DNA of 64,000 nt from Candidatus Zymogenus saltonus (GTDB taxonomy: Bacteria; Desulfobacterota; Zymogenia; Zymogenales; Zymogenaceae). Both the position numbers and the translations under genes were made by a program. How positions within the stretch are numbered: the first letter of the stretch is position 1; each line of letters begins with the position of its first letter. Of the stretch, positions 41,410-49,691 are shown one piece after another. A model generated the notes under the pieces. It saw only the letters and a program-made list of their open reading frames with translations. It was not told where the DNA came from and searched no databases. The DNA is taken from the NCBI GenBank assembly GCA_016929395.1, contig JAFGIX010000046.1, positions 1 to 64,000 on the forward strand, given 5' to 3'.

Positions 41410-41934
41410 GGGTCACCGGGGAGCCTTTGTAATTATCTAATTATCGACGCTCGATGGATGTTCTCAAAGCGGGACAAAAAAGGTGGGTTTGTCGTTGAGA
41501 CTAAACGGAAGCTTTTTCAATAAACGGTATCGGTTGTGATTGGATTCTAAAAAATCTTTCGAGACCCTTCCCTTTTTGTCGTGACGATTTTTCGATGGCT
41601 TTTCTAATCCATAGCCGACTCATCACTAACCGCATCCGTGGTCGGCATCCCGCAACCGGCACTGTTCAGGTTTACAAAAAAGCAGTGTCATGTCGGGCGT
41701 TTAACCGTCGGCTCCTATGAGGTGAAAGTCTTTATGCGCTCCCGGTCGTTCGATTTTTAAAGCCGAGTGAGGCCGCGCGGTGTTTAACGTCCCGTCTCCA
41801 TAAGGTGAAAATTCGCCGCCCCCCCCAGATAAAACAGCCTAAATGTCGATCAATTAGAACCAATCAATTTCAAAATTCCAATCCAACAGATATTGACCCG
41901 GCTCCACGAAGGTCGATCGGTCGAAATTTGGGGA
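41410..41934. other. gene-free gap between convergent genes
   Basis: No coding frame is credible in these 525 bp. A hairpin GGCACTGTT (41658-41666) / AGCAGTGTC (41681-41689) has nine pairs, two of them G-T. Two copies of a degenerate segment of about 35 bp follow (about 41699-41730 and 41782-41812), each with GTTTAAC-GTC...CC-AT-AGGTGAAA. No clear intrinsic terminator for either flanking gene was found. Confidence 0.4.
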
Positions 41935-43134
41935 TCAGGAAAGCCTCGACACCGCCTCCTTGATCCTCTTCATGCCACCCATTATATCCTCGATGGAAGA
42001 GGCGTAGGAGAGGCGGATGCAGTTGTCGTCTCCGAAGGGCGCCCCGGGGACCAGGGCCACCTTCACCTCCGAGAGGAGGTAGGAGGCGAAATCCAATGAC
42101 CCGCCGATTTTTCCGCCGGAATGGGATTTCCCGTACAGACCGGAGACATCCGGAAAGGCGTAGAACGCCCCCTGAGGCCAGTTGCAGCGCACCCCCTCGA
42201 TCTCGTTCAGCCCCTCGATCATGATGGAGCGGCGCTCCTCGAAGGTGCTCCTCATCTTTTCAACCTCGTCCTGGGGGCCCGAGAGGGCCTCGATCGCCGC
42301 CCACTGGGAGATCGTGGTCGGATTCGATGTGCTCTGGCTTTGGATTCTGGTCATTGCGGAGACCAGCTCCTTGGGGCCGGCGGTGTAGCCGATGCGCCAC
42401 CCGGTGGTGGCGTAGGTCTTGGAGATGCCGTTTACGACTATTGTGAGATCCTTTATCTCGTTTCCCAAAGAGGCGATGCTCACGTGCTCGAATCCCCCGT
42501 AGATCAGCTTTTCGTATATCTCGTCGGAAATCACATAGATCTCGTTTTCAACGGCGAACTCGGCTATCTTTTCTATCTCCTCTTTTGTGTACCCGGCTCC
42601 AGTGGGGTTTGAGGGGGAGTTGAAGATAATCGCCTTAGTCTTCTTCGTGACCGCCTTTTTGAGGTCGCCGACCGTTATCTTGAAGTCCTTTTCCACCCCT
42701 GCATATATGATTACCGGCTTGGCCCCGGAGAGCTCCACCATGGGCGGGTAGGAAACCCAGTAGGGCGCGGGTATGATCACCTCGTCCCCTGGCTCGAAAA
42801 ACGCCAGGCAGAGGTTGAACAAAGAGTGTTTTCCCCCGCAGGAGACGACTATCTCCGACGGCTCGTAGGTCAGGCCGGCGTCTCTCTTGAATTTTTCCAC
42901 TATCGCCTTTTTGAGCTCAATGATTCCCCCGACATCTGTATAACCGGTCTTGCCGTCGTTTATCGCCCGGATCGCCGCCTCCTTTATGTTTGCCGGCGTG
43001 TCAAAATCGGGCTCCCCGGCGCCGAAGCCGATTACGTCCTCACCCTTCGCCTTGAGCTCCTTGGCCTTCGCCGAGATCGCCAAGGTCGCGGAGGGGGCGA
43101 GCCCCAAGGCCCTGTCGGAAAGCTTTTTCTTCAT
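41935..43134 (-). CDS. aspC: class I aspartate aminotransferase
   Basis: A 399-residue fold-type I aminotransferase of the thermophile/Firmicute-like AspAT subgroup. Landmarks: F-G-A-G-E-P-D-F-D-T-P, N-S-P-S-N-P-T-G-A, Y-V-I-S-D-E-I-Y-E, and the PLP lysine segment N-G-I-S-K-T-Y-A-T-T-G-W-R-I-G-Y. The reaction is likely aspartate + 2-oxoglutarate to oxaloacetate + glutamate; relatives accept prephenate or aromatic substrates. One base separates it from coaD, so it is in the rsmD-coaD-aspC operon. Confidence 0.92.
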   Translation of the reverse strand: MKKKLSDRALGLAPSATLAISAKAKELKAKGEDVIGFGAGEPDFDTPANIKEAAIRAINDGKTGYTDVGGIIELKKAIVEKFKRDAGLTYEPSEIVVSCGGKHSLFNLCLAFFEPGDEVIIPAPYWVSYPPMVELSGAKPVIIYAGVEKDFKITVGDLKKAVTKKTKAIIFNSPSNPTGAGYTKEEIEKIAEFAVENEIYVISDEIYEKLIYGGFEHVSIASLGNEIKDLTIVVNGISKTYATTGWRIGYTAGPKELVSAMTRIQSQSTSNPTTISQWAAIEALSGPQDEVEKMRSTFEERRSIMIEGLNEIEGVRCNWPQGAFYAFPDVSGLYGKSHSGGKIGGSLDFASYLLSEVKVALVPGAPFGDDNCIRLSYASSIEDIMGGMKRIKEAVSRLS

Positions 43135-43135
43135 A

Positions 43136-43642
43136 CTATTTTCTCCTGCTTTCGTATGCCTTTGAGTATTTCTCCATCAACTTTCTTTCCACACATTTGG
43201 GCACCAGATCGGTGACGGGCCCCCCTGCTATGGCGGCGGCTTTGATGATGTTGGAGCTGACGTACAGGTATCTGTACCCGGTCATCAAAAAGAATGTCTC
43301 GATGTTGCGGTTCAATTTGCGGTTCATCAGGGCAAGCTGAAGCTCGAACTCGAAGTCGGACACCGCCCGAAGCCCCCGGATGATCGCCCTGGCGTTTACC
43401 TTTTCGGCGTAATCGACGAGGAGCCCCTCAAAGGAATCTACCACGACGGAATCGTCGTAGTCCTTGAGCGCTTCCTTTATCATCTCGATCCTTTCTTTTA
43501 CCGTAAAAAGGGTCTCTTTGTAGGGATTTATCCCGATGGCCATAATTACCTTATCAAAGACCGTCAGGGCCCTTTCGGCCAAATCGACGTGACCCATCGT
43601 GATTGGGTCGAAGGTGCCTGCGAGAACAGCGAGACTGGGCAT
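43136..43642 (-). CDS. coaD: phosphopantetheine adenylyltransferase
   Basis: A 168-residue nucleotidyltransferase. The T-x-G-H nucleotide motif G-T-F-D-P-I-T-M-G-H (9-18), F-E-G-L-L-V-D-Y, R-G-L-R-A-V-S-D-F-E-F-E and the C-terminal V-S-S-N-I-I-K (usually S-S-T-x-V-R/K) mark CoaD. It makes dephospho-CoA from 4'-phosphopantetheine and ATP. Position next to rsmD (3 bp) is the standard bacterial arrangement. Confidence 0.96.
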   Translation of the reverse strand: MPSLAVLAGTFDPITMGHVDLAERALTVFDKVIMAIGINPYKETLFTVKERIEMIKEALKDYDDSVVVDSFEGLLVDYAEKVNARAIIRGLRAVSDFEFELQLALMNRKLNRNIETFFLMTGYRYLYVSSNIIKAAAIAGGPVTDLVPKCVERKLMEKYSKAYESRRK

Positions 43643-43645
43643 TTT

Positions 43646-44206
43646 TTACCTCACTTGTTTGGAAAAAAAGGATATACTTGTATCACCGTAACGCTTCGTA
43701 TTTTCCCTTTTTAAAGATCCGTAGAGGTCTTCCGGAGACCTCTTTGAATCGTGCTCCCAGATAAGAATCCCCGACTGATTTACTATATCTTCGGAGGAGA
43801 TGGAGAGGATGAGCTCTTGAGTCTGGTTGAATTGCCGATAGGGGGGGTCCAAAAAGACTATGTCGAATTTTTCGCCGTTCCTTTTGACCATTTTTATCGC
43901 CTTTGCGGCATCAAGGGGGATAATGGACGTCCTTTCCCTGATTCCCAATTCTCTGATGTTCCTTTTAAGGACTTCGAGGGCCTTTTCGCTTTTATCAACG
44001 AAGGTGCAGCGATCCGCCCCCCGGCTCAACGCCTCGATCCCGATGGTACCCGCACCGGAGAAGAGGTCAAGAACCAGGGCATCGGTGACCGCATCTCCGA
44101 TGATCGAAAAGAGGGCCTCCCTTACTCTGGCCCCGGTGGGCCTGACCGACCTATCCTTCGGGGTGAAGAGCTTTCTCCCCTTGAGTTCCCCCGCCGTAAT
44201 ATTCAC
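43646..44206 (-). CDS. rsmD: 16S rRNA (guanine966-N2)-methyltransferase
   Basis: A 186-residue RsmD. G-E-L-K-G-R-K-L near the start, R-P-T-G-A-R-V-R-E-A-L-F, the SAM motif V-L-D-L-F-S-G-A-G-T-I-G, and the catalytic D-P-P-Y (near 118-121) are diagnostic. It methylates G966 of 16S rRNA in the 30S subunit. First gene of rsmD-coaD-aspC, 113 bp after hisF, with no clear promoter in between. Confidence 0.95.
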   Translation of the reverse strand: MNITAGELKGRKLFTPKDRSVRPTGARVREALFSIIGDAVTDALVLDLFSGAGTIGIEALSRGADRCTFVDKSEKALEVLKRNIRELGIRERTSIIPLDAAKAIKMVKRNGEKFDIVFLDPPYRQFNQTQELILSISSEDIVNQSGILIWEHDSKRSPEDLYGSLKRENTKRYGDTSISFFSKQVR

Positions 44207-44319
44207 AATTTACTCACGTCACAATATCCTCACGATATATCCGCTCCCAATCAATTGACCTTTTGTCGAAGTCCCCTCTGTCCCTCCCCCTGCTGATAAG
44301 GGCCTTGGTGCAGATTCTG

Positions 44320-45144
44320 TCAGAGCCTTACCGGCACACCGCGGTCCCTCAGGTACTCCTTGGCCTCCCTTATGGAGTACTCCCTGAAGTGAAAAATGGA
44401 GGCCGCCAGGGCGGCATCCGCCCCGGTCTTCGTGAAGCCCTCGTAGATGTGCTCCAGGTTTCCCACCCCCCCCGAGGCGATTATCGGGATCGTCACAGAG
44501 TCAGAGACTTTCTTCGTCAGGGCGAGATCGTATCCCTCCTTCGTGCCGTCGAAGTCCATGCTGGTTAGCATGATCTCGCCTGCGCCCATCTCCTCCATCC
44601 TGATTACCCACTTAATCGCGTCTATCCCCGTGACCTCCCTTCCCCCGTGGGTCACCACTTCCCATGTGAGGTCGTCATCGCCCTCCTTCCCGGGTATCCT
44701 CCTCGTGCTCTCCTTTATCTTGACGCCCCAGTCGCCCGTCTTTCTCCTCTTCGCGTCGACGGCCACTACGATGCACTGGGAGCCGAAGCGCTTTGCGGCG
44801 TCTCGGACGAACTCGGGGTTTTTCACCGCCGCGGTGTTGATGGATACCTTGTCCGCCCCGGCGTTCAGAAGCCCCCGGATGTCCTCCAGAGTCCTTATCC
44901 CCCCGCCGACGGTAAGGGGCATGAACACCTGCTCGGCCGTCCGCCTCACCACGTCGATGATGATGTCCCTCTTGTCCGAGGAGGCCGTAATGTCCAGAAA
45001 CGTCAGCTCGTCCGCCCCCTCGCCGTCGTAGATGGAGGCGTTCTCCACCGGGTCGCCCGCGTCGGTGAGGTCGATAAAATTTATGCCCTTTACAACGCGC
45101 CCGTCCTTTACGTCAAGGCATGGAATGATTCTCTTTGCCAGCAT
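44320..45144 (-). CDS. hisF: imidazole glycerol phosphate synthase subunit HisF
   Basis: A 274-residue TIM barrel, about 20 residues longer than common HisF through an insertion around 150-170 ([10 protein letters not shown]). [14 protein letters not shown] with the catalytic Asp11, V-G-G-G-I-R-T-L, and I-A-S-G-G-V-G are present. It condenses PRFAR with ammonia delivered by HisH into IGP and AICAR. Downstream of hisA (112-bp gap) in the same direction. Confidence 0.96.
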   Translation of the reverse strand: MLAKRIIPCLDVKDGRVVKGINFIDLTDAGDPVENASIYDGEGADELTFLDITASSDKRDIIIDVVRRTAEQVFMPLTVGGGIRTLEDIRGLLNAGADKVSINTAAVKNPEFVRDAAKRFGSQCIVVAVDAKRRKTGDWGVKIKESTRRIPGKEGDDDLTWEVVTHGGREVTGIDAIKWVIRMEEMGAGEIMLTSMDFDGTKEGYDLALTKKVSDSVTIPIIASGGVGNLEHIYEGFTKTGADAALAASIFHFREYSIREAKEYLRDRGVPVRL

Positions 45145-45256
45145 CTAAAAGGCTTTATGCTCCGAATAATAATATCTTCCGAACTCTTTTACAACCGTGC
45201 GTTACAGTAAAGTTGCGGCGAAAAATAGGGAAGCTTTTTCACTTAACGCCGCGGTT

Positions 45257-46009
45257 TTAACCGCCCGCCGTTGCTTTCTTCCCATCCGCCTCCCGGATGG
45301 CCTCGGCGAGGTCGAGGGTGCCCTCGTAGAGGGACCTCCCTGCGATGACCCCGATAACGCCGTCCTTTTCGAGGGGGATGACCGCCCTGATGTCGTCTAT
45401 GTACTTTATCCCCCCCGAGGCGATTGTGGGGATTTTCCCGTCAACCGCGAGCCTTCTCGTCCCCTCGATATCGACCCCGCCCCCGACCCCGTCCTTTGCG
45501 ATGTCTGTGTAGATCACCGCCGCTATCCCGGTGTTTATGTATGAGCGGGCGAGTTCCACCGCCGTGAGCGCGGTCCCCTCGGTCCACCCCTTAGTTTTGA
45601 CGAGTCCGTCCCTGGCGTCTATTCCGAGGATGATCCTATCGGGGAAGCGGGAGGCCGCCGTAAGGACGAAATCGCGGTCGTCCACCGCGGCCGTTCCTAC
45701 GATGACCCAGCCGACTCCAATCCCGAGGTATTTCTCGACTATGTCCATCGATCTTATCCCGCCGCCGATCTCCACCGGGACACGAAGCTCCCTTACGATC
45801 CTTGCGACCGTATCCATATGGGCCGGGGCGCCTTTTTTCGCGGCGTCGAGATCGACCAGGTGGAGCCTTTTTGCCCCGCACTCCACCCAGTTCCTGGCGG
45901 CGTCGAAGGAGTCTTCAAAGTAGCGGGTCTCCTTGTTGAAGTCGCCCTGGGAAAGCCGGACGGCCCTTCCCCCCATCATGTCCACCGCCGGTATTACTAC
46001 GATTCCCAT
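45257..46009 (-). CDS. hisA: phosphoribosylformimino-5-aminoimidazole carboxamide ribotide isomerase HisA
   Basis: A 250-residue TIM barrel: V-I-P-A-V-D-M-M-G-G-R-A-V-R-L with the catalytic Asp, V-E-I-G-G-G-I-R-S, and the second catalytic aspartate in Y-T-D-I-A-K-D-G. It isomerises ProFAR to PRFAR, the substrate of HisF. Its start overlaps the hisH end by 13 bp. M-M-G-G replaces the more usual D-L-x-x-G after the catalytic Asp. Confidence 0.94.
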   Translation of the reverse strand: MGIVVIPAVDMMGGRAVRLSQGDFNKETRYFEDSFDAARNWVECGAKRLHLVDLDAAKKGAPAHMDTVARIVRELRVPVEIGGGIRSMDIVEKYLGIGVGWVIVGTAAVDDRDFVLTAASRFPDRIILGIDARDGLVKTKGWTEGTALTAVELARSYINTGIAAVIYTDIAKDGVGGGVDIEGTRRLAVDGKIPTIASGGIKYIDDIRAVIPLEKDGVIGVIAGRSLYEGTLDLAEAIREADGKKATAGG

Positions 46010-46644
46010 CTGTTCACGTACTCCCCGAAGGCCTTCAAGATTTCGAGCCCCTTCTCCTGGCTCTTCTCCGGGTGGAACTGGGTGGCAAAGATATTTTCCC
46101 GGCCGACCGCAGAGACGAACTCAACCCCGTAATCGGTCGTGCCTGCCGTATATTTATCGTCTTCCGGGACAACGTAATAGGAGTGGACGAAGTAAAAGTA
46201 ATCGCCGTTCACTAATGTGTCGAAGGGGGTGAATGCCCCCTCTCTTTTCTTCCAATTGACCTGGTTCCAACCCATGTGGGGGACCTTGAGCTTGTTATCT
46301 CCAGAAAACTCCTTTCCCTCGAAGCGGACCACCCTTCCCGGAATTATCCCCAGACCGTCGTGACGGCCGAATTCGTAACCCTCGGTGAACAGGAGCTGAA
46401 GCCCGAGACAGATCCCGAAGAAGGGCCTGCCTCCTTTGATGAAGTCGACGACCGGATCGGCGAGGCCCTTGTCCACGAGATTTCTCATGCAGTCGGGAAA
46501 GGCGCCCACGCCCGGCAGCACCATCCCCGCGGCGTCGTCGATCAGAGCGGGATCGGACGTCACCACGACGTCCTGGCCGAGGCGCTCCAACGCCTTGCTT
46601 ACGCTCCTCAGGTTTCCCATTCCGTAGTCGACTACCGCAATCAA
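45997..46644 (-). CDS. hisH: imidazole glycerol phosphate synthase glutaminase subunit HisH
   Basis: A 215-residue class I glutamine amidotransferase. The start is placed at TTG 46644 because I-A-V-V-D-Y-G-M-G-N-L-R-S-V follows immediately, as in other HisH proteins, and GAGGAA lies five bases upstream; an open frame reaches back to 46782 but its added residues look unrelated. Catalytic residues are Cys in F-F-G-I-C-L-G-L-Q and His/Glu in Q-F-H-P-E-K-S. It supplies ammonia to HisF. Transcribed with hisA and hisF. Confidence 0.93.
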   Translation of the reverse strand: MIAVVDYGMGNLRSVSKALERLGQDVVVTSDPALIDDAAGMVLPGVGAFPDCMRNLVDKGLADPVVDFIKGGRPFFGICLGLQLLFTEGYEFGRHDGLGIIPGRVVRFEGKEFSGDNKLKVPHMGWNQVNWKKREGAFTPFDTLVNGDYFYFVHSYYVVPEDDKYTAGTTDYGVEFVSAVGRENIFATQFHPEKSQEKGLEILKAFGEYVNRWES

Positions 46645-46796
46645 AGGTTGTTCCTCAAACTTTCTTTTTAAAAAGCGGCGGCGCCGTGCCCTTTCGGGGC
46701 CGTGGCTGAGTGTGAAAACGGTCATCTTTGATCCCCCCGTCTTGGAAAACGAAGGACGACGACCGATATTGAACGTCTTCACCTTGTGCCGAAAGA

Positions 46797-46896
46797 CCCT
46801 CTCCCCCCATCCCCCTCTCCTTCTCCCCCTCCCACCTCATTACTTCTCAACTCCCTAAACCCCCTTTTCCCCTTCTCCTCCCCGAAATCGGGGAGG
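46797..46896 (-). other. G-rich intergenic tract with G-quadruplex motif and alternative hairpin
   Basis: Between the wbpE-like stop (46914) and hisH (46644) the minus strand is very purine rich. At 46853-46883 it reads GGGG-N7-GGGG-AAAA-GGGGG-TTTA-GGG, a canonical four-tract quadruplex pattern. A second, looser one is at 46797-46833. The perfect palindrome CCTCCCCGA-AA-TCGGGGAGG (46877-46896) shares one G-tract with the quadruplex, so the two structures exclude each other. There is no T-tract, so this is not an intrinsic terminator. Confidence 0.5.
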
Positions 46897-46913
46897 CAGC
46901 CCTCATAAATATT

Positions 46914-48098
46914 CTACTTATAAAACTCCGCGATCGTATCCACCACGTAATCGATCATCTTACGGGTAAGCTCGGGATATACCGGGAGGGCGAGGCTCGT
47001 CAGGGCTCCCCTCTCGGACTCCGGAAAGTCCCCCTTGCTGTAGCCGAGGTCTTTGTAGCACTCCTGGATGTGCAACGGCAGGGGGTAGTATATCTCCGTG
47101 CCTATGCCGTTATCTGCGAGGCACGCCCTCAGCCCGTCCCTATCCTCAACCGTGATGACGAACTGGTTATAGATATGGTGGTAGCCGTCGACCTCGACCG
47201 GCAGGGTAACGACCGGATTTTTTCCGGCCGCAATGCCCGAGGATGTGATGAGCTCCCTGTATATGTCGGCGTTTTTTCTCCTCCCCTCCGACCATTTGTC
47301 CAGATGCTTAAGCTTTACCCTCAATATGGCTCCCTGGAGGGCGTCCAGGCGGCTGTTCAATCCCACGATCTTGTGGTAATACTTCGGCTTGCTCCCGTGA
47401 TTTCTCAGTATCCTGGCCCGCTCTGCAAGGTCTGCGTTGTTTGTGGTCAGCATACCGCCGTCCCCGTAGCCCCCAAGGTTCTTCGATGGGAAGAATGAGA
47501 AGCAGCCGAAGTCGCCCATCGAGCCGGCGCCCCTCCCCTTGTATTTTGAGCCGATGGCCTGGGCCGCGTCCTCGACTACCGAGAGGCCGTATTTTACGGC
47601 CAGCTCCAGAATCGGGTCCATGTCGGCCGTCTGGCCGTAGAGATGGACCGGCATTATCGCCTTAATTTTCAAGCCGTCCTTCGTCTTCAGGGAGTCCCCG
47701 CTCGATTTTAGCCCAGAGAGAAAAGATTTAAGCTTTTCCGGGTCGATGTTGAAGGTGGCCGGATCGATGTCGATGAAGATCGGGACGGCGCCTACTCTCG
47801 TAATGGAGCCCGCCGTGGCGAAAAAGGAGTACGGGGTCGTGACGACGGCGTCTGTGGCCTCTCCCCCGCTCATGCTGCCTATTTTAAGGGCCATCAGCGC
47901 CACCAGGATGGCGTCGCTTCCCGAGGCCACGCCCACGGCGAAGTCCGCCCCCACGTATCGGGCGACCTCCCCCTCCAGCGCCTCCACCTCCGGCCCAAGG
48001 ATGAAGTACTGGGACTCCAACACCCCTTCAACCGCCTCTTTTATCTCGCCCCTTATCGCGGCGTACTGGGCCTTTAGATCCAACAGTGGAACCTTCAT
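46914..48098 (-). CDS. DegT-family aminotransferase, WbpE/WlbC-like
   Basis: A 394-residue PLP enzyme: V-P-L-L-D-L-K-A-Q-Y (3-12), V-A-S-G-S-D-A-I, V-V-E-D-A-A-Q-A-I-G and the lysine segment F-S-F-F-P-S-K-N-L-G-G-Y-G-D-G-G, which is the form seen in WbpE-type aminotransferases. These convert UDP-2-acetamido-3-keto-glucuronate to the 3-amino sugar, with glutamate as donor. The gene upstream is a WbpD-like acetyltransferase with a 4-bp overlap, the next enzyme of that route. WbpA and WbpB homologues are not in the window. Confidence 0.88.
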   Translation of the reverse strand: MKVPLLDLKAQYAAIRGEIKEAVEGVLESQYFILGPEVEALEGEVARYVGADFAVGVASGSDAILVALMALKIGSMSGGEATDAVVTTPYSFFATAGSITRVGAVPIFIDIDPATFNIDPEKLKSFLSGLKSSGDSLKTKDGLKIKAIMPVHLYGQTADMDPILELAVKYGLSVVEDAAQAIGSKYKGRGAGSMGDFGCFSFFPSKNLGGYGDGGMLTTNNADLAERARILRNHGSKPKYYHKIVGLNSRLDALQGAILRVKLKHLDKWSEGRRKNADIYRELITSSGIAAGKNPVVTLPVEVDGYHHIYNQFVITVEDRDGLRACLADNGIGTEIYYPLPLHIQECYKDLGYSKGDFPESERGALTSLALPVYPELTRKMIDYVVDTIAEFYK

Positions 48099-48700
48099 TT
48101 TTTCTCGTTTTCTCCTCTATATGCTGGGCTTACGCCGCTCTCACTCTTGATGTAGTTCCTGCCGCAGGCGGGACATGATGTTTTGTCCTCGCCTCCAAAT
48201 TCGATATTCACCCCGCAGGCACAGATCCACCCCATGTGCCTCGCCGGGGTTCCGTAAACAAGGGAGAAGTCTCCGACGTCCCTGGTCACAACCGCTCCGG
48301 CCCCGATGAAGCACGACCTGCCAAGCGTCACCCCGCATACTATCGTGGCGTTGGCGCCTACGGTTGCCCCGTCCTTTATGATCGTCTTCCTGTATTCGTC
48401 CTTCCTCGGAAATTCGCTCCTCGGATTGAAGACGTTCGTGAGAACGGCGGAGGGTCCGAGAAAGACGTAGTCACCCACCTCCACCCCCTCGTATACCGAG
48501 ACGTTGTTCTGAATCTTCACCCCGTTTCCTATCTTCACCCCCTGGCCTACGTAGACATTCTGGCCGATGTTGCATCTCTCCCCGATCTTCGCCCCTTCCC
48601 GGATGTGGGTGAAATGCCAGACGCTGGTGCCTTCGCCTATCTCCGCGCCGTCGTCTACGAAGGCGGAATCGTGGACGAAGACCTCATCTTTTTTTGACAA
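48095..48700 (-). CDS. WbpD/WlbB-like hexapeptide N-acetyltransferase
   Basis: A 201-residue left-handed beta-helix protein: V-D-D-G-A-E-I-G-E-G-T-S-V-W-H-F-T-H-I and successive hexads to G-A-G-A-V-V-T-R-D-V, then Y-G-T-P-A-R-H-M-G-W and a C-terminal zinc-ribbon-like C-A-C-G ... C-P-A-C-G, as in WbpD relatives. It acetylates the 3-amino group of UDP-2-acetamido-3-amino-glucuronate with acetyl-CoA. Start is TTG 48700 with GAGGGG upstream. It overlaps the aminotransferase gene. Confidence 0.9.
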   Translation of the reverse strand: MSKKDEVFVHDSAFVDDGAEIGEGTSVWHFTHIREGAKIGERCNIGQNVYVGQGVKIGNGVKIQNNVSVYEGVEVGDYVFLGPSAVLTNVFNPRSEFPRKDEYRKTIIKDGATVGANATIVCGVTLGRSCFIGAGAVVTRDVGDFSLVYGTPARHMGWICACGVNIEFGGEDKTSCPACGRNYIKSESGVSPAYRGENEKK

Positions 48701-48739
48701 ATCGCATTCCCCTCAATGGAAAAACGTTAAAGTATATTC

Positions 48740-49600
48740 CTATCCCTTCCTTCCGCGAAACATCGCCGGGACCACAAACGCAATCCAGAAGCCTATGAGG
48801 GCGTAACGGACGGCGGTGTAGATGTCCAACTCCCCGGGCATAAGGGCGAAAAGCTTTTTGACGAATATCTTGATAATCACCACGCCGGCAACCCCGACGA
48901 GTATCTTCAGGACTTGATACCACCAGACTGAGCGGGGCGTAAAATTGATGTATTCCTTCTCAAGAAAATACCCTATGGCGAGTCCCACGTATGTTCCGAC
49001 CATTAACGACGACTCCGGGCTCAGGAAGTAAAAAAAGGCGCCGCTTATGAGAATCAGTATGATCTTGGGAACCAGTTTGATGTTGTATTCCCTCTTGGAG
49101 ACCTTGGCGTCGTAAAGGATGTAGACGCCGATAATTATCGCGCCGATGAGCCAACCCCCCAGGACATCGATGGGCCAGTGCACTCCGAGGAAGGGACGGG
49201 AGATCCCTATTAGAATCATCAAGATAATCGCAACGATGGTCAGCCACGTCTTTTTCAGCTCCCAGGCGACCGCCCCCCAGAACACCACGGCGCCCTGGGC
49301 GTGTCCGCTGGGGAACGCATAGTTCATTTCCTCTATCAGGATTTTCACGCCGTCGGAAATGGCTGGGCGTGGTGTCTGAAATATGTATTTAAGGAAGTTG
49401 TTTATATAGGCGCTCAGCAGAAAGACGATGCCGAGCTTCACGCCGAATTTCTTATCGATACACCAATACGTTAAGGGAATCGCTAAAAGATAAAAATTTT
49501 CATTGCCCAAAAAGGTTATCGCCTTGAAAAAAATAACTAATGCCGGGTTTGCAAACTGCTGAATGAACTTGATGATTTCGGGGCCTGATAGGAACTCCAT
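48740..49600 (-). CDS. PAP2-family membrane phosphatase
   Basis: A 286-residue protein with about seven to eight hydrophobic segments. The three phosphatase motifs are K-Y-I-F-Q-T-P-R-P (K-x6-R-P, near 70-78), P-S-G-H (near 97-100) and S-R-x5-H-x3-D as S-R-P-F-L-G-V-H-W-P-I-D. This is the lipid-phosphatase/undecaprenyl-pyrophosphatase fold on the periplasmic side; such enzymes recycle undecaprenyl carrier or hydrolyse phosphatidate. The C-terminal extension (about 190-286) adds further membrane segments. It is 39 bp upstream of wbpD-like, same strand. Confidence 0.9.
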   Translation of the reverse strand: MEFLSGPEIIKFIQQFANPALVIFFKAITFLGNENFYLLAIPLTYWCIDKKFGVKLGIVFLLSAYINNFLKYIFQTPRPAISDGVKILIEEMNYAFPSGHAQGAVVFWGAVAWELKKTWLTIVAIILMILIGISRPFLGVHWPIDVLGGWLIGAIIIGVYILYDAKVSKREYNIKLVPKIILILISGAFFYFLSPESSLMVGTYVGLAIGYFLEKEYINFTPRSVWWYQVLKILVGVAGVVIIKIFVKKLFALMPGELDIYTAVRYALIGFWIAFVVPAMFRGRKG

Positions 49601-49640
49601 CGCTACACCTCATTTAGATTAATTAAATAATTGACAGACT

Positions 49641-49669
49641 CTTATACTAAATTTTTTTACTATAATCAA
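49641..49669 (-). promoter_or_regulatory. promoter of the PAP2 gene
   Basis: On the minus strand TTGATT (49664-49669), 17-bp spacer, TATAAG (49641-49646), about 40 bp before the ATG at 49600. Confidence 0.5.
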
Positions 49670-49691
49670 CGAATTTTTTCATGCAGGGGTA

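Noticed and set aside
46645-46782. N-terminal extension of hisH
   Set aside because: The frame is open, but the residues are basic and unrelated to HisH, and a TTG with a good ribosome site stands exactly where HisH normally begins.
46790-46883. C-rich stretch as a CRISPR or simple-repeat array
   Set aside because: No regular unit or spacer; better described as pyrimidine tract with quadruplex potential.
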